From positions 1-8,018 of the forward strand of contig CALGVO010000112.1 of the NCBI GenBank assembly GCA_937930135.1: 8,018 nucleotides of DNA, given 5' to 3'. Below the pieces are notes generated by a model, which saw nothing but the letters and a program-made list of their open reading frames with translations, had not been told where the DNA came from and did no database searches. Shown here piece by piece: positions 1-6,680 of this stretch. A program made the position numbers and the translations under genes. Source of the DNA: an uncultured Synechococcus sp. (lineage in GTDB: Bacteria; Cyanobacteriota; Cyanobacteriia; PCC-6307; Cyanobiaceae). How positions within the stretch are numbered: the first letter of the stretch is position 1; each line of letters starts with the position of its first letter.

Positions 1-2
1 CT

Positions 3-182
3 GAGGAGGCTGACACCGCCCTGCTCAGCGAATTCCGCTACGGCAGCTGGAGCCGCAGTTTCCGCTTCCCCCAGGGACTGAACCGAGAGCAACTCCAGGC
101 CAGTTATCGCGATGGTGTGCTCACAATCCGTGCCGGGAAAGTGAACAGCCACACTGCAGTGGCTGTTCAGGTGGAGAGCTGA
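3..182 (+). CDS. Hsp20/alpha-crystallin family small heat-shock protein, C-terminal fragment
   Basis: This is the last 59 codons of a gene whose start lies before the window. Small heat-shock proteins are ATP-independent holdase chaperones that bind unfolding proteins. The visible part carries the late alpha-crystallin domain signature: a YGSWSRSFRFPQGL strand region, followed after a short spacer by YRDGVLTIRAGK. These match the family's G-x-F-x-R-x-F-x-L-P strand and the A-x-Y-x-(N/D)-G-V-L-x-I motif. The tail after the domain is short (VNSHTAVAVQVES) and lacks a clear I-x-I/V motif, although VAV and VQV are loosely similar. The gene converges on the transporter at 210 with only 27 bases between the two stops, and I see no T-tracted terminator there. 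The family assignment is sure; the full length and N-terminus cannot be judged. Confidence 0.87.
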   Translation, partial: EEADTALLSEFRYGSWSRSFRFPQGLNREQLQASYRDGVLTIRAGKVNSHTAVAVQVES

Positions 183-209
183 GCAGGAACCAGCCGCCCA
201 CGCTGATGT

Positions 210-1523
210 TCAGCGGCCGACACCGAGCAGGTCGTGGCCAATGAACACCAGCGTGAACAGCACAAAGAACACCAGCCCCAGCCAGCACAACCCCCGCATC
301 CAGGGTCCGTAGCGGTGCTCCAGCGGCACCAGGGCACTGTTCATCGTGTCCATCGCCATCCAGGCGAACAGCGGGGCGGTGACAAAGCTGCCGGTCATCG
401 CTCCGAACACCAAATCGGTGACCCCCACACCACCGCTGGACGCAAGCAAAAGGGCCAGCACGGACGCAAGGAAGTGGAACACCACCCAGAGCGCCAGGCG
501 GCGCCGTTGCGGACCTGGCGCCGCATCGCCCCGATCCTTGCCCTGGAGCAGGCCCTGGATCGCCGAAATGCTGCGCGGATAGGCATCCAGACAGGTGAGA
601 GTGGTGCTGAACATGGCCGAGAACGCGGCCGGAATGATCACCCAGGCGGCCCAGCCGCCCATCGCTTCGGTGTAAAGCCGGATCAGCTTCTGAGCGAACG
701 ACACGCCACTGCCGGAGAGCATGCCGTCACCGGTGCCGTACATGGTGTAAGCACCAAGAACCACGAAGAACAGGGCCGTCGCCACCGTGACGGCGTAGCC
801 CAGATTGAAGTCAAATTCCGCCTCCTGGCGGCTGGCGGTGTGATGACTGTCGCGGGCGCGCGAAAACATCCACAGCGATGGCCAGACACACATCTCCACC
901 GGCCCCGGCATCCAACCCATCAAAGGGATCAGAAAACCGAGGTTGGCCCAGGTCCAGGGGCTGGGATCGGCAGCGGACCAGCTGGTGGCCACATCCGCCA
1001 CGGGCCCGCGGATCAGCAGGGTGAAGGCCGCGACGCCGGTGAGCAGGGTGAGCAGCGCCACCAACACTTTCGAGATCCGGTCGAGAGCGCGGTAATGCCC
1101 CAGGAGGAGCAGGAGCGCACTGACCAGCAGCACGGCAATCGCCAGGCCGTAGGGATCAAAGCCGGCAAGCACCGGCACATTCGTGAGCAGGAGCCCGGCC
1201 ACGAAGCTCACCGCGGCGATGGTGAGTGTGCCGGTCACCAGGCTCACGATCAGATACAGGGGCAGATAGACACGGCTGCGGGCCTGAAATCCCTCCAGCA
1301 GCGACTGCCCTGTGGCCGCCGTGAAGCGACTGCCCACCAGCAGAAACGGATATTTGAGCAGGTTGGTGAGCAGGATCAGGCCCACCAGGGCAAAGCCGAA
1401 ACGGGCGCCGGCGGTGGTGGACGACATCAGATGGGAGCCGCCGATGCAGGCCCCTGCCAGCAGGATTCCCGGCCCCAGGCTCTGACGCAGTCCGCGCCAG
1501 CCCCGGTCGACGGTTGTGGTCAT
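210..1523 (-). CDS. Divergent Nramp-family (divalent metal) membrane transporter
   Basis: A polytopic inner-membrane protein of 437 residues from the chosen ATG, with about eleven hydrophobic segments, the usual Nramp size. The N-terminal segment (GPGILLAGACIGGSH, then STTAGARFG) matches Nramp TM1, followed by LLKYPFLLVGSRFTAATGQ and SLLEGF. TM6 is recognisable as GWMPGPVEMCVW (about 203-214). The two metal-site signatures are changed: canonical DPGN reads GGSH (28-31) and canonical MPH reads MPG (205-207). The coordinating Asp and Asn of TM1 are therefore absent while the TM6 Met remains. The family normally drives proton-coupled Mn2+/Fe2+ uptake, but substrate and coupling are uncertain here. 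The frame stays open up to a GTG at 1568 (452 residues). I prefer the ATG at 1523 because the extra 15 residues are arginine-rich and GGAGG abuts an internal ATG at 1547 too closely. It is divergent from flv3. Confidence 0.85.
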   Translation of the reverse strand: MTTTVDRGWRGLRQSLGPGILLAGACIGGSHLMSSTTAGARFGFALVGLILLTNLLKYPFLLVGSRFTAATGQSLLEGFQARSRVYLPLYLIVSLVTGTLTIAAVSFVAGLLLTNVPVLAGFDPYGLAIAVLLVSALLLLLGHYRALDRISKVLVALLTLLTGVAAFTLLIRGPVADVATSWSAADPSPWTWANLGFLIPLMGWMPGPVEMCVWPSLWMFSRARDSHHTASRQEAEFDFNLGYAVTVATALFFVVLGAYTMYGTGDGMLSGSGVSFAQKLIRLYTEAMGGWAAWVIIPAAFSAMFSTTLTCLDAYPRSISAIQGLLQGKDRGDAAPGPQRRRLALWVVFHFLASVLALLLASSGGVGVTDLVFGAMTGSFVTAPLFAWMAMDTMNSALVPLEHRYGPWMRGLCWLGLVFFVLFTLVFIGHDLLGVGR

Positions 1524-1668
1524 GATCACCAGCGCACGGACGACCATCCTCCGTTGCCGCCCCACCACTCGCCATCAGGCCGCCTGTGCGGCGATGTAAC
1601 GCGCGAGCATCGGCCAGGTCTGAAAACGGGAGCTGTTTCTACAGTCGAGGTTCACCGCACGCAATGGG
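1524..1668. promoter_or_regulatory. Divergent intergenic region between the transporter gene and flv3
   Basis: This gap must hold start signals for two divergent transcription units, one leftwards to the transporter and one rightwards to flv3. No consensus sigma-70 promoter stands out. A weak -10-like TACAGT at 1640-1645 faces flv3, but no good -35 lies at the right distance. A short 5-bp inverted repeat (GCCGC/GCGGC, 1579-1592, 4-base loop) is too weak to call as an operator. No Shine-Dalgarno sequence lies at normal spacing before flv3. The regulatory role is inferred from gene arrangement only. Confidence 0.35.
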
Positions 1669-3411
1669 ATGGCAGCTGCCACCGGCCGACTCAGCCTGCA
1701 GTGCGAGGTGATCGGGGCCGACACCACCACGATCCGCTCGCTCGACTGGGACCGCAGTCGCTTCGACATCGAATTCGGCCTGCGCAACGGCACCACGTAC
1801 AACAGCTTCCTGGTGCGGGGTGAGCGCACCGCCCTGATCGACAGCAGCCACCTCAAGTTCGAAAGCACCTGGCTGCCGCTGTTGCAGGAGCAGATCGATC
1901 CGAAAGCGATCGATCACCTGATCGTGAGCCACACCGAGCCCGATCATTCGGGGCTGATCGGACATCTGATCGACCTCAACCCCGAGATCGAGATCGTGGC
2001 CTCGAAGGTGGCGATCCAGTTCCTGGACAACCAGGTGCACCGCCCTTTCAAAAGCCGGGCGGTGAAGAGCGGCGAGAAGCTCGATCTGGGCACCAACCCA
2101 GACAGCGGCGTGCAGCACCGCTTCGAGTTTCTGAGCGCCCCCAACCTGCACTGGCCCGACACGATCTTCTCCTTCGACCACGGCACCGGCATCCTCTACA
2201 CCTGCGACGCCTTCGGCTTGCATTACTGCTCCGACGACGTGTTTGATCTGGACCCAGGCGCGATCGCGCCGGACTTCCGGTTCTATTACGACTGCCTGAT
2301 GGGCCCCAACGCCCGCAGCGTGCTGCAGGCGCTCAAGCGCATGGATGGTCTGCCGGAAATCCACACCATCGCCGTGGGCCATGGCCCGCTGCTGCGCCAC
2401 CACCTCAGCCACTGGATCAGCGATTACCGCGACTGGAGCAGTGTGCGCAGCCAGGGGGAGAGCTACGCCGCCGTTTGCTATCTCAGCCAATACGGCTTCT
2501 GCGACCGGCTCAGCCAGGCGATCGCCCACGGCATCGGCAAAGCCGAGGCCCAGGTTCAGCTGGTGGACCTGCGCGCCACCGATGCCCAGGAGCTCACGGC
2601 CCTGATCGGCGATGCCCAAGCGGTGGTGGTGCCCACCTGGCCAGCGGAAACCGACAGCGACCTCCAGGCCTCCATCGGCACCCTGCTGGCGGCATTGCAT
2701 CCCAAACAGCTGGTGGGCGTGTATGACGCCTTCGGCGGCAATGACGAACCGATCGATGCCGTGGCCAACCAACTGCGCAGCCAGGGCCAGAAGGAAGCGT
2801 TTGCGCCGCTGCGCATCCGCCAGCTTCCCGACGGACAGGATTACCAGCGCTGCGAAGAAGCCGGCACCGACCTGGGGCAGCTGCTGACGCGTGACAAGGC
2901 GATCGCAGCGATGAAAAGCCTCGATGGTGATCTCGACAAAGCCCTGGGGCGCCTCAGTGGTGGCCTCTACGTGGTGACGGCGAGCCAGGGGGAGAACGGC
3001 AGCCGCCGCCGCAGCGCCATGGTGGCCAGCTGGGTGAGCCAGGCCAGCTTTTCGCCTCCGGGTCTGACGATTGCTGTCGCCAAAGACCGGGCGATCGAAA
3101 CCCTGATGCAGGTGGGTGATCGCTTTGTGCTCAATGTGCTGCGCGACGACAACCACCAACCGCTGCTGCGTCACTTTCTCAAGCGCTTTCCACCGGGTGC
3201 CGATCGCTTCGCCGGCATCAACACCCTGGAAGGCGTGGCCGCCGGCGGCCCGGTGCTCGGCGATGCACTCGCCTACCTGAGCTGCCGCGTTGACCAACGC
3301 ATGGAGGGTCCTGATCACTGGATCATCTACGCCGTGGTGGAGCAGGGGAACGTGGCAGATGCCGACGCCCGCACCGCCGTTCACCACCGCAAAGTGGGGA
3401 ACCACTACTAA
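1669..3411 (+). CDS. flv3: Flavodiiron protein Flv3 (class C, O2-reducing, all ligands intact)
   Basis: A 580-residue class-C flavodiiron protein that with Flv1 passes electrons from the photosystem I acceptor side to O2, giving water without releasing superoxide. Three modules are visible: a beta-lactamase-like diiron domain (about 30-260), a flavodoxin-like FMN domain (about 265-405) and a flavin reductase domain (about 425-580). All canonical diiron ligands are present: H88, E90, D92 and H93 in HTEPDHSG, H161 in NLHWPD, D180 in YTCDAFG and H238 in VGHGP. The FMN phosphate loop is SQYGFCDRLS rather than the usual GNT type, as I recall for Flv3 proteins. An in-frame stop at 1621 leaves ATG 1669 as the only reasonable start; another ATG at 1664 is out of frame. 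The stop overlaps the flv1 start by one base. Intact ligands plus the Flv1-type neighbour argue for Flv3; a Flv2/Flv4-type pair is a less likely alternative. Confidence 0.95.
   Translation: MAAATGRLSLQCEVIGADTTTIRSLDWDRSRFDIEFGLRNGTTYNSFLVRGERTALIDSSHLKFESTWLPLLQEQIDPKAIDHLIVSHTEPDHSGLIGHLIDLNPEIEIVASKVAIQFLDNQVHRPFKSRAVKSGEKLDLGTNPDSGVQHRFEFLSAPNLHWPDTIFSFDHGTGILYTCDAFGLHYCSDDVFDLDPGAIAPDFRFYYDCLMGPNARSVLQALKRMDGLPEIHTIAVGHGPLLRHHLSHWISDYRDWSSVRSQGESYAAVCYLSQYGFCDRLSQAIAHGIGKAEAQVQLVDLRATDAQELTALIGDAQAVVVPTWPAETDSDLQASIGTLLAALHPKQLVGVYDAFGGNDEPIDAVANQLRSQGQKEAFAPLRIRQLPDGQDYQRCEEAGTDLGQLLTRDKAIAAMKSLDGDLDKALGRLSGGLYVVTASQGENGSRRRSAMVASWVSQASFSPPGLTIAVAKDRAIETLMQVGDRFVLNVLRDDNHQPLLRHFLKRFPPGADRFAGINTLEGVAAGGPVLGDALAYLSCRVDQRMEGPDHWIIYAVVEQGNVADADARTAVHHRKVGNHY
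3014..3050 (+). repeat. 37-bp perfect direct repeat, copy 1 (in flv3)
   Basis: These 37 bases are identical to 4873-4909 in flv1. They cover eleven whole codons (residues 450-460 of Flv3, AMVASWVSQAS) plus two flanking bases on each side, inside the flavin reductase domain near the flavin-binding strand. The sequence on both sides diverges at synonymous and amino-acid positions. It is shared by descent or conversion between paralogues and is not a mobile-element repeat. Confidence 0.9.
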
Positions 3412-5267
3412 TGACCACTGCCAGCGTCAGCCTTCAAGACAGTTCCGGCAGAGAGGTGATCGACCTGCCCCTCGACCGGGGCCTCGTCGCCCTGAGGGGA
3501 TTGAGCCCCCAGCGCCTGCGCTTCGAGCTCGAATATTCCCTCGAGCGCGGCAGCACCGCCAACAGCTTTCTGTACGCCGCCGGCACAGACGCCGATGGGC
3601 AGCCCTGTCCGGCCGTTCTGGTGCATCCACCCGGTGTCGCCTACGCCGAGGTGTTTCTGCCCGCCCTCGCCCGCCACCTCTCCACGACAACACTCCCTAC
3701 AGAGACCCAGGCGCTGCAGGTGGTGGTGGGCCATGTGAACCCCAACCGGGTGGCCCTGCTGCACAAGTTGGCGGAGCACTACCCCGGGTTGGAACTGATC
3801 AGTTCGAACCCGGGCGCCAAACTGCTGGAGGAGCTCTGGCATCAACGCAAACCCTTGCCTCCAGGGGACGACGACCACCGCCCCCCCCTGCCGGCGCTGC
3901 CCACGCTGCGGGTGATCCGTCAGGAGACGACCCTGCCCCTAGCGGAGGGTCGCGACCTGCTGCTGCTTCCCGCTCCCACCCCGCGCTGGCCGGGCGGCCT
4001 CCTGGCCTTCGAGGAATCGGACGGCCTGCTGATGAGCGACAAGTTCTTCGCCGCCCACCTCTGCACCAGCACCTGGGCCGAAGCCAGCCGCAACGACACT
4101 GAAGAGGAACGGCGCCACTTCTACGACTGCCTGATGGCCTCGATGGCCACCCAGGTGGACAGCGTGGTGGAACGGCTCGAGGAACTCGACATCCGCACGA
4201 TCGCGCCCGGCCACGGACCGGCGATCGAAGCCAGCTGGCGCAGCCTGCTCAGCGACTACCGCCGCTGGGGTGAACGCCAGCACAAGGCAGCTCTCACGGT
4301 GGTGCTGCTGTTCGCCAGCGCCTACGGCAACACCGCCGCGATCGCCGATGCCCTCGCCCGCGGCGTCGGGCGCACGGGCGTGCGGGTCACCAGCCTCAAC
4401 TGCGAATTCACGCCCGCCGACGACCTGGTGCAGGCGATCCGCAAAGCCGACGCGATCCTGATCGGCTCACCCACCCTGGGGGGCCATGCGCCAACCCCGA
4501 TCGTCTCCGCCCTTGGCACGGTGCTGGCGGAGGGGGATCGCAGCAAACCGGTGGGTGTGTTCGGCAGCTTCGGGTGGAGTGGCGAAGCCCTCGATCTGCT
4601 CGAGAGCAAACTGCGCGATGGCGGCTTCAGCTTCGGCTTCGAGCCGATCCGGATCAAATTCAGCCCCGATGCCGCCACCGTGCGCACCCTTGAGGAGACG
4701 GGCACGCGCTTCGCCAGGCAACTGCAACAGGAGCGCCGCAAGCAACAGCGCCGCTCGGCCGGAGGCCTGAGCGAGAGCCGCAGCGACCCGGCCGTGCTGG
4801 CCCTGGGCCGGGTGGTGGGGTCGCTCTGTGTGCTCACCGCCCGCAAGGGGACGGCAGAGAGCAGCCAGACCGGCGCCATGGTGGCCAGCTGGGTGAGCCA
4901 GGCCAGCTTCACGCCACCGGGCATCACCGTGGCCGTGGCCAAGGATCGGGCCGTGGAAGCACTCTTGCACAAGGGCGATCGCTTCGCCCTCAACGTGCTG
5001 GCGGAGGGGCGCGAAAGCGGACCGATGAAGCAGTTCCTGCGACCCTTTGCGCCAGGAGACGATCGCTTCGCAGGTTTGGAACTGTCGAGCAGTCCAGGTG
5101 ATCAGCCCCTGCTCCCGGACGCCCTGGCCTGGCTCGAAGCAGAGGTGAAACAACGCATGGAATGCGGCGACCACTGGCTGATCTATGCCGAAGTCCGAGA
5201 GGGCGGCGTGCTCGACAGCGATGGACAAACCGCCGTGCACCATCGTCGCAGTGGCGCCAACTACTGA
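3411..5267 (+). CDS. flv1: Flavodiiron protein Flv1 (class C, degenerate diiron site)
   Basis: A 618-residue paralogue and presumed partner of the upstream Flv3 in the Mehler-like O2 photoreduction. Domain order is the same: diiron-type domain (about 40-290), flavodoxin domain (about 294-440, phosphate loop ASAYGNTAA near 302-310, later loops SPTLGGHAPT and GSFGWSGEA), a charged linker (436-460, Arg/Gln/Ser-rich) and a flavin reductase domain (about 463-618). The metal site is degenerate: the H-x-E-x-D-H motif reads HVNPNR (108-113), so Glu and both later ligands are Asn, Asn and Arg. The next His is R192 in PTPRWPG. D210 and H268 remain. Such substitutions are known for cyanobacterial Flv1, so it probably does not hold a normal diiron centre. 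The start ATG shares its A with the flv3 stop, pointing to translational coupling. The ORF contains a 37-base stretch identical to flv3. Confidence 0.95.
   Translation: MTTASVSLQDSSGREVIDLPLDRGLVALRGLSPQRLRFELEYSLERGSTANSFLYAAGTDADGQPCPAVLVHPPGVAYAEVFLPALARHLSTTTLPTETQALQVVVGHVNPNRVALLHKLAEHYPGLELISSNPGAKLLEELWHQRKPLPPGDDDHRPPLPALPTLRVIRQETTLPLAEGRDLLLLPAPTPRWPGGLLAFEESDGLLMSDKFFAAHLCTSTWAEASRNDTEEERRHFYDCLMASMATQVDSVVERLEELDIRTIAPGHGPAIEASWRSLLSDYRRWGERQHKAALTVVLLFASAYGNTAAIADALARGVGRTGVRVTSLNCEFTPADDLVQAIRKADAILIGSPTLGGHAPTPIVSALGTVLAEGDRSKPVGVFGSFGWSGEALDLLESKLRDGGFSFGFEPIRIKFSPDAATVRTLEETGTRFARQLQQERRKQQRRSAGGLSESRSDPAVLALGRVVGSLCVLTARKGTAESSQTGAMVASWVSQASFTPPGITVAVAKDRAVEALLHKGDRFALNVLAEGRESGPMKQFLRPFAPGDDRFAGLELSSSPGDQPLLPDALAWLEAEVKQRMECGDHWLIYAEVREGGVLDSDGQTAVHHRRSGANY
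4873..4909 (+). repeat. 37-bp perfect direct repeat, copy 2 (in flv1)
   Basis: Second copy of the 37-base identity with 3014-3050, coding for residues 489-499 of Flv1 (AMVASWVSQAS). All nine degenerate codons in the block are the same in both genes, whereas neighbouring conserved residues (for example AVAKDRA just downstream) use different codons. Confidence 0.9.
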
Positions 5268-5315
5268 GCCGAGGGCCGGCCTGGACCACACTCTCAAGAC
5301 CAGCCACTGAAGGCC

Positions 5316-5336
5316 AACTCATACTCGTTATGAGTT
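5316..5336. promoter_or_regulatory. Perfect 8-bp inverted repeat upstream of the rubrerythrin gene, possible operator
   Basis: The arms AACTCATA (5316-5323) and TATGAGTT (5329-5336) are exact reverse complements around a 5-base centre CTCGT. It lies in the 103-base gap after flv1, with its right edge 34 bases before the rubrerythrin ATG. It is clearly more AT-rich than its surroundings, as a promoter or repressor site would be. No T-run follows, so it is a poor intrinsic terminator for flv1. It does not match the Fur/Zur, PerR, LexA or NtcA consensus sequences I know. A role as operator for the downstream peroxide/flavin genes is inference; a leader hairpin is the alternative. Confidence 0.5.
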
Positions 5337-5370
5337 CGGTTAAGCTGTTGCTGTTGCTTCCCACCCAGCC

Positions 5371-6084
5371 ATGGACCTGAACAACGCGGCCACCCACGCC
5401 AACCTCGAAGCCGCCTTCGGCGGCGAGAGCATGGCCAACCGCAAATATCTCTTCTTCGCCGATGTGGCCAAGAGGCTCGGCAACACCGAACTGGCCAAAC
5501 TCTTCCGCGACACCGCCGCCCAGGAAACCGAGCACGCCTTCGCCCACTTCCGCCTGCTTCACCCCGAGCTGGTGATCGACGATCCGGCCAGCCTCAGCGA
5601 CGAAGCGAAGCAGGCGATGCTGGCCCGCTGCCTGGAACTGGCCATCGAAGGTGAAACCTACGAGTACACCACCATGTACCCCGAGTTCGCCGCCCAGGCC
5701 CGCAGCGATCGCGATGACGGTGCCGAAGCTGAATTCAACGACCAGATCGACGAATCCAAGGAACACGCCGGCATCTTCCGCACCGCCGCCAAAAATTTCG
5801 GCCTGCTCGCACCGGTCGAGCAGCATCATGCTGAGCGCTACGGCGTCGCCCTCGAAGCGCTGCAAGGCAAAGGGGAGGCCGGAGAGGCCGATGAACCGGT
5901 GGCCGGCCTCTGGATCTGCAAGGTGTGCTCGATGATCTACGACCCCGCCCAGGGTGACCCCGACTCCGGCATTGCTCCAGGCACGCCCTTTGAAGCGATT
6001 CCCGACGACTGGACCTGCCCGATCTGCGGCGCCCGCAAGGCCAGCTTCGTTCCCTATCGGGAAGCCGAACTGAAAGTCGCCTGA
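5371..6084 (+). CDS. Rubrerythrin with C-terminal full-length rubredoxin domain
   Basis: A 237-residue cytoplasmic non-haem iron protein. Rubrerythrins reduce hydrogen peroxide at a diiron centre, receiving electrons through a rubredoxin Fe(Cys)4 site. The ferritin-like four-helix part (about 5-150) shows the expected ligand spacing: E19, E52 with H55 in ETEH, E95 and E98 in EGETYEY, and E128 with H132 in ESKEH. After a Glu/Gly-rich linker (about 166-178) comes a complete rubredoxin with C183, C186, C216 and C219 (CKVC and CPIC). The 30-residue spacing is that of stand-alone rubredoxins, longer than in classical rubrerythrins. There is no Shine-Dalgarno sequence; the start context is CCCAGCCATGG. 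It follows flv1 after 103 bases containing a palindrome, so it may have its own promoter. The next gene begins 49 bases later. The family call is firm; peroxidase activity is family-level knowledge. Confidence 0.92.
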   Translation: MDLNNAATHANLEAAFGGESMANRKYLFFADVAKRLGNTELAKLFRDTAAQETEHAFAHFRLLHPELVIDDPASLSDEAKQAMLARCLELAIEGETYEYTTMYPEFAAQARSDRDDGAEAEFNDQIDESKEHAGIFRTAAKNFGLLAPVEQHHAERYGVALEALQGKGEAGEADEPVAGLWICKVCSMIYDPAQGDPDSGIAPGTPFEAIPDDWTCPICGARKASFVPYREAELKVA

Positions 6085-6133
6085 GTCCGCGCGGCAGCCC
6101 GGCCTAGTTTCAGCCCCAGCACCCCTTCACGCG

Positions 6134-6658
6134 ATGTCTGCCACCAGCCCCGATCTCCTGGTGATCACCGCCAGCAATGGTGAAAACCTCAAACTGGCGC
6201 AGCGCTTCGTGGAGCAGGCCGAACAGCTGGGGCAACAGGCCGAGCTGCTCGATCTCACCAGCCTCGATCTGCCCCTCTACACCCCCCGGGCCCAGGAGAA
6301 GGGAACGCCGGCAGCCGTCGCTCCCCTGCAGGAGCAACTGATGGCGGCGCCACGCTGGGTGATCTGCGCCCCTGAATACAACGGATCCATCCCCCCCTCC
6401 CTCACCAGCGCCATCGCCTGGTTGTCGGTGCAGGGGGATGACTTCCGCACCCTGTTCAACGGTCGGCCGATCGCCATGGCCACCTTCTCGGGAGGCGGCG
6501 GCATGGCCCTGCTCCATGCCCTGCGCATCCAGCTCACTCATCTCGGCGCCGAAGTGGTAGGCCGCCAACTGCTTAGCAATTACGCCAAGCCGGCGAAGGA
6601 CGACAGCCTCCAGGATCTGCTCCAACGCCTGATTCAGAAACAGCCTCTCCAGGTTTGA
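6134..6658 (+). CDS. NADPH-dependent FMN reductase family flavoprotein
   Basis: A 174-residue soluble protein with the flavodoxin-like fold of the NADPH-dependent FMN reductase family (SsuE/ChrR/YieF type), enzymes that bind FMN and reduce flavins, quinones or metal oxyanions with NAD(P)H. The first strand and phosphate loop are at LLVITASNGENLKLAQRF (8-25), somewhat changed from the usual G-S-x-R-x-x-S loop. The family hallmark PEYNGSIPPSLTSAIAW (80-96) is nearly textbook and forms the isoalloxazine-contacting loop. A Gly-rich MATFSGGGG segment (115-123) follows. It sits 49 bases after the rubrerythrin gene and 22 before the pirin gene, so co-transcription is likely. The substrate cannot be read from sequence. 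Supplying reduced flavin or electrons to neighbouring flavin or rubredoxin proteins is possible but inferred. Confidence 0.85.
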   Translation: MSATSPDLLVITASNGENLKLAQRFVEQAEQLGQQAELLDLTSLDLPLYTPRAQEKGTPAAVAPLQEQLMAAPRWVICAPEYNGSIPPSLTSAIAWLSVQGDDFRTLFNGRPIAMATFSGGGGMALLHALRIQLTHLGAEVVGRQLLSNYAKPAKDDSLQDLLQRLIQKQPLQV

Positions 6659-6680
6659 GCCCATCACCCTGAACCCAGCC

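Noticed and set aside
234..1823. 529-codon plus-strand open frame across the transporter gene
   Set aside because: It is rich in His, Gln, Arg and Gly with no hydrophobic core or known motif, and lies antisense to a clear Nramp protein. It is a shadow caused by high-GC codon bias.
1575..1868. 97-codon minus-strand frame ending in ARYIAAQAA upstream of the transporter
   Set aside because: Its end looks protein-like, but two thirds of it overlap the N-terminus of flv3 in antisense and no start exists within the free gap. I treat it as non-coding.
1639..3405. 588-codon minus-strand open frame across flv3
   Set aside because: It is antisense to a protein with every flavodiiron motif, and its composition (His/Ala/Val/Gln-rich) has no domain signature.
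5274..5281. GGCCGGCC palindrome just after the flv1 stop
   Set aside because: Short and expected in GC-rich DNA; no loop or T-tract, so not a terminator call.
4467..5297. 276-codon minus-strand open frame across flv1, and a similar frame at 4990-5865 across the rubrerythrin
   Set aside because: Both are antisense to confidently identified genes and show no recognisable domain. The Gly/Val-rich composition is typical of shadows.
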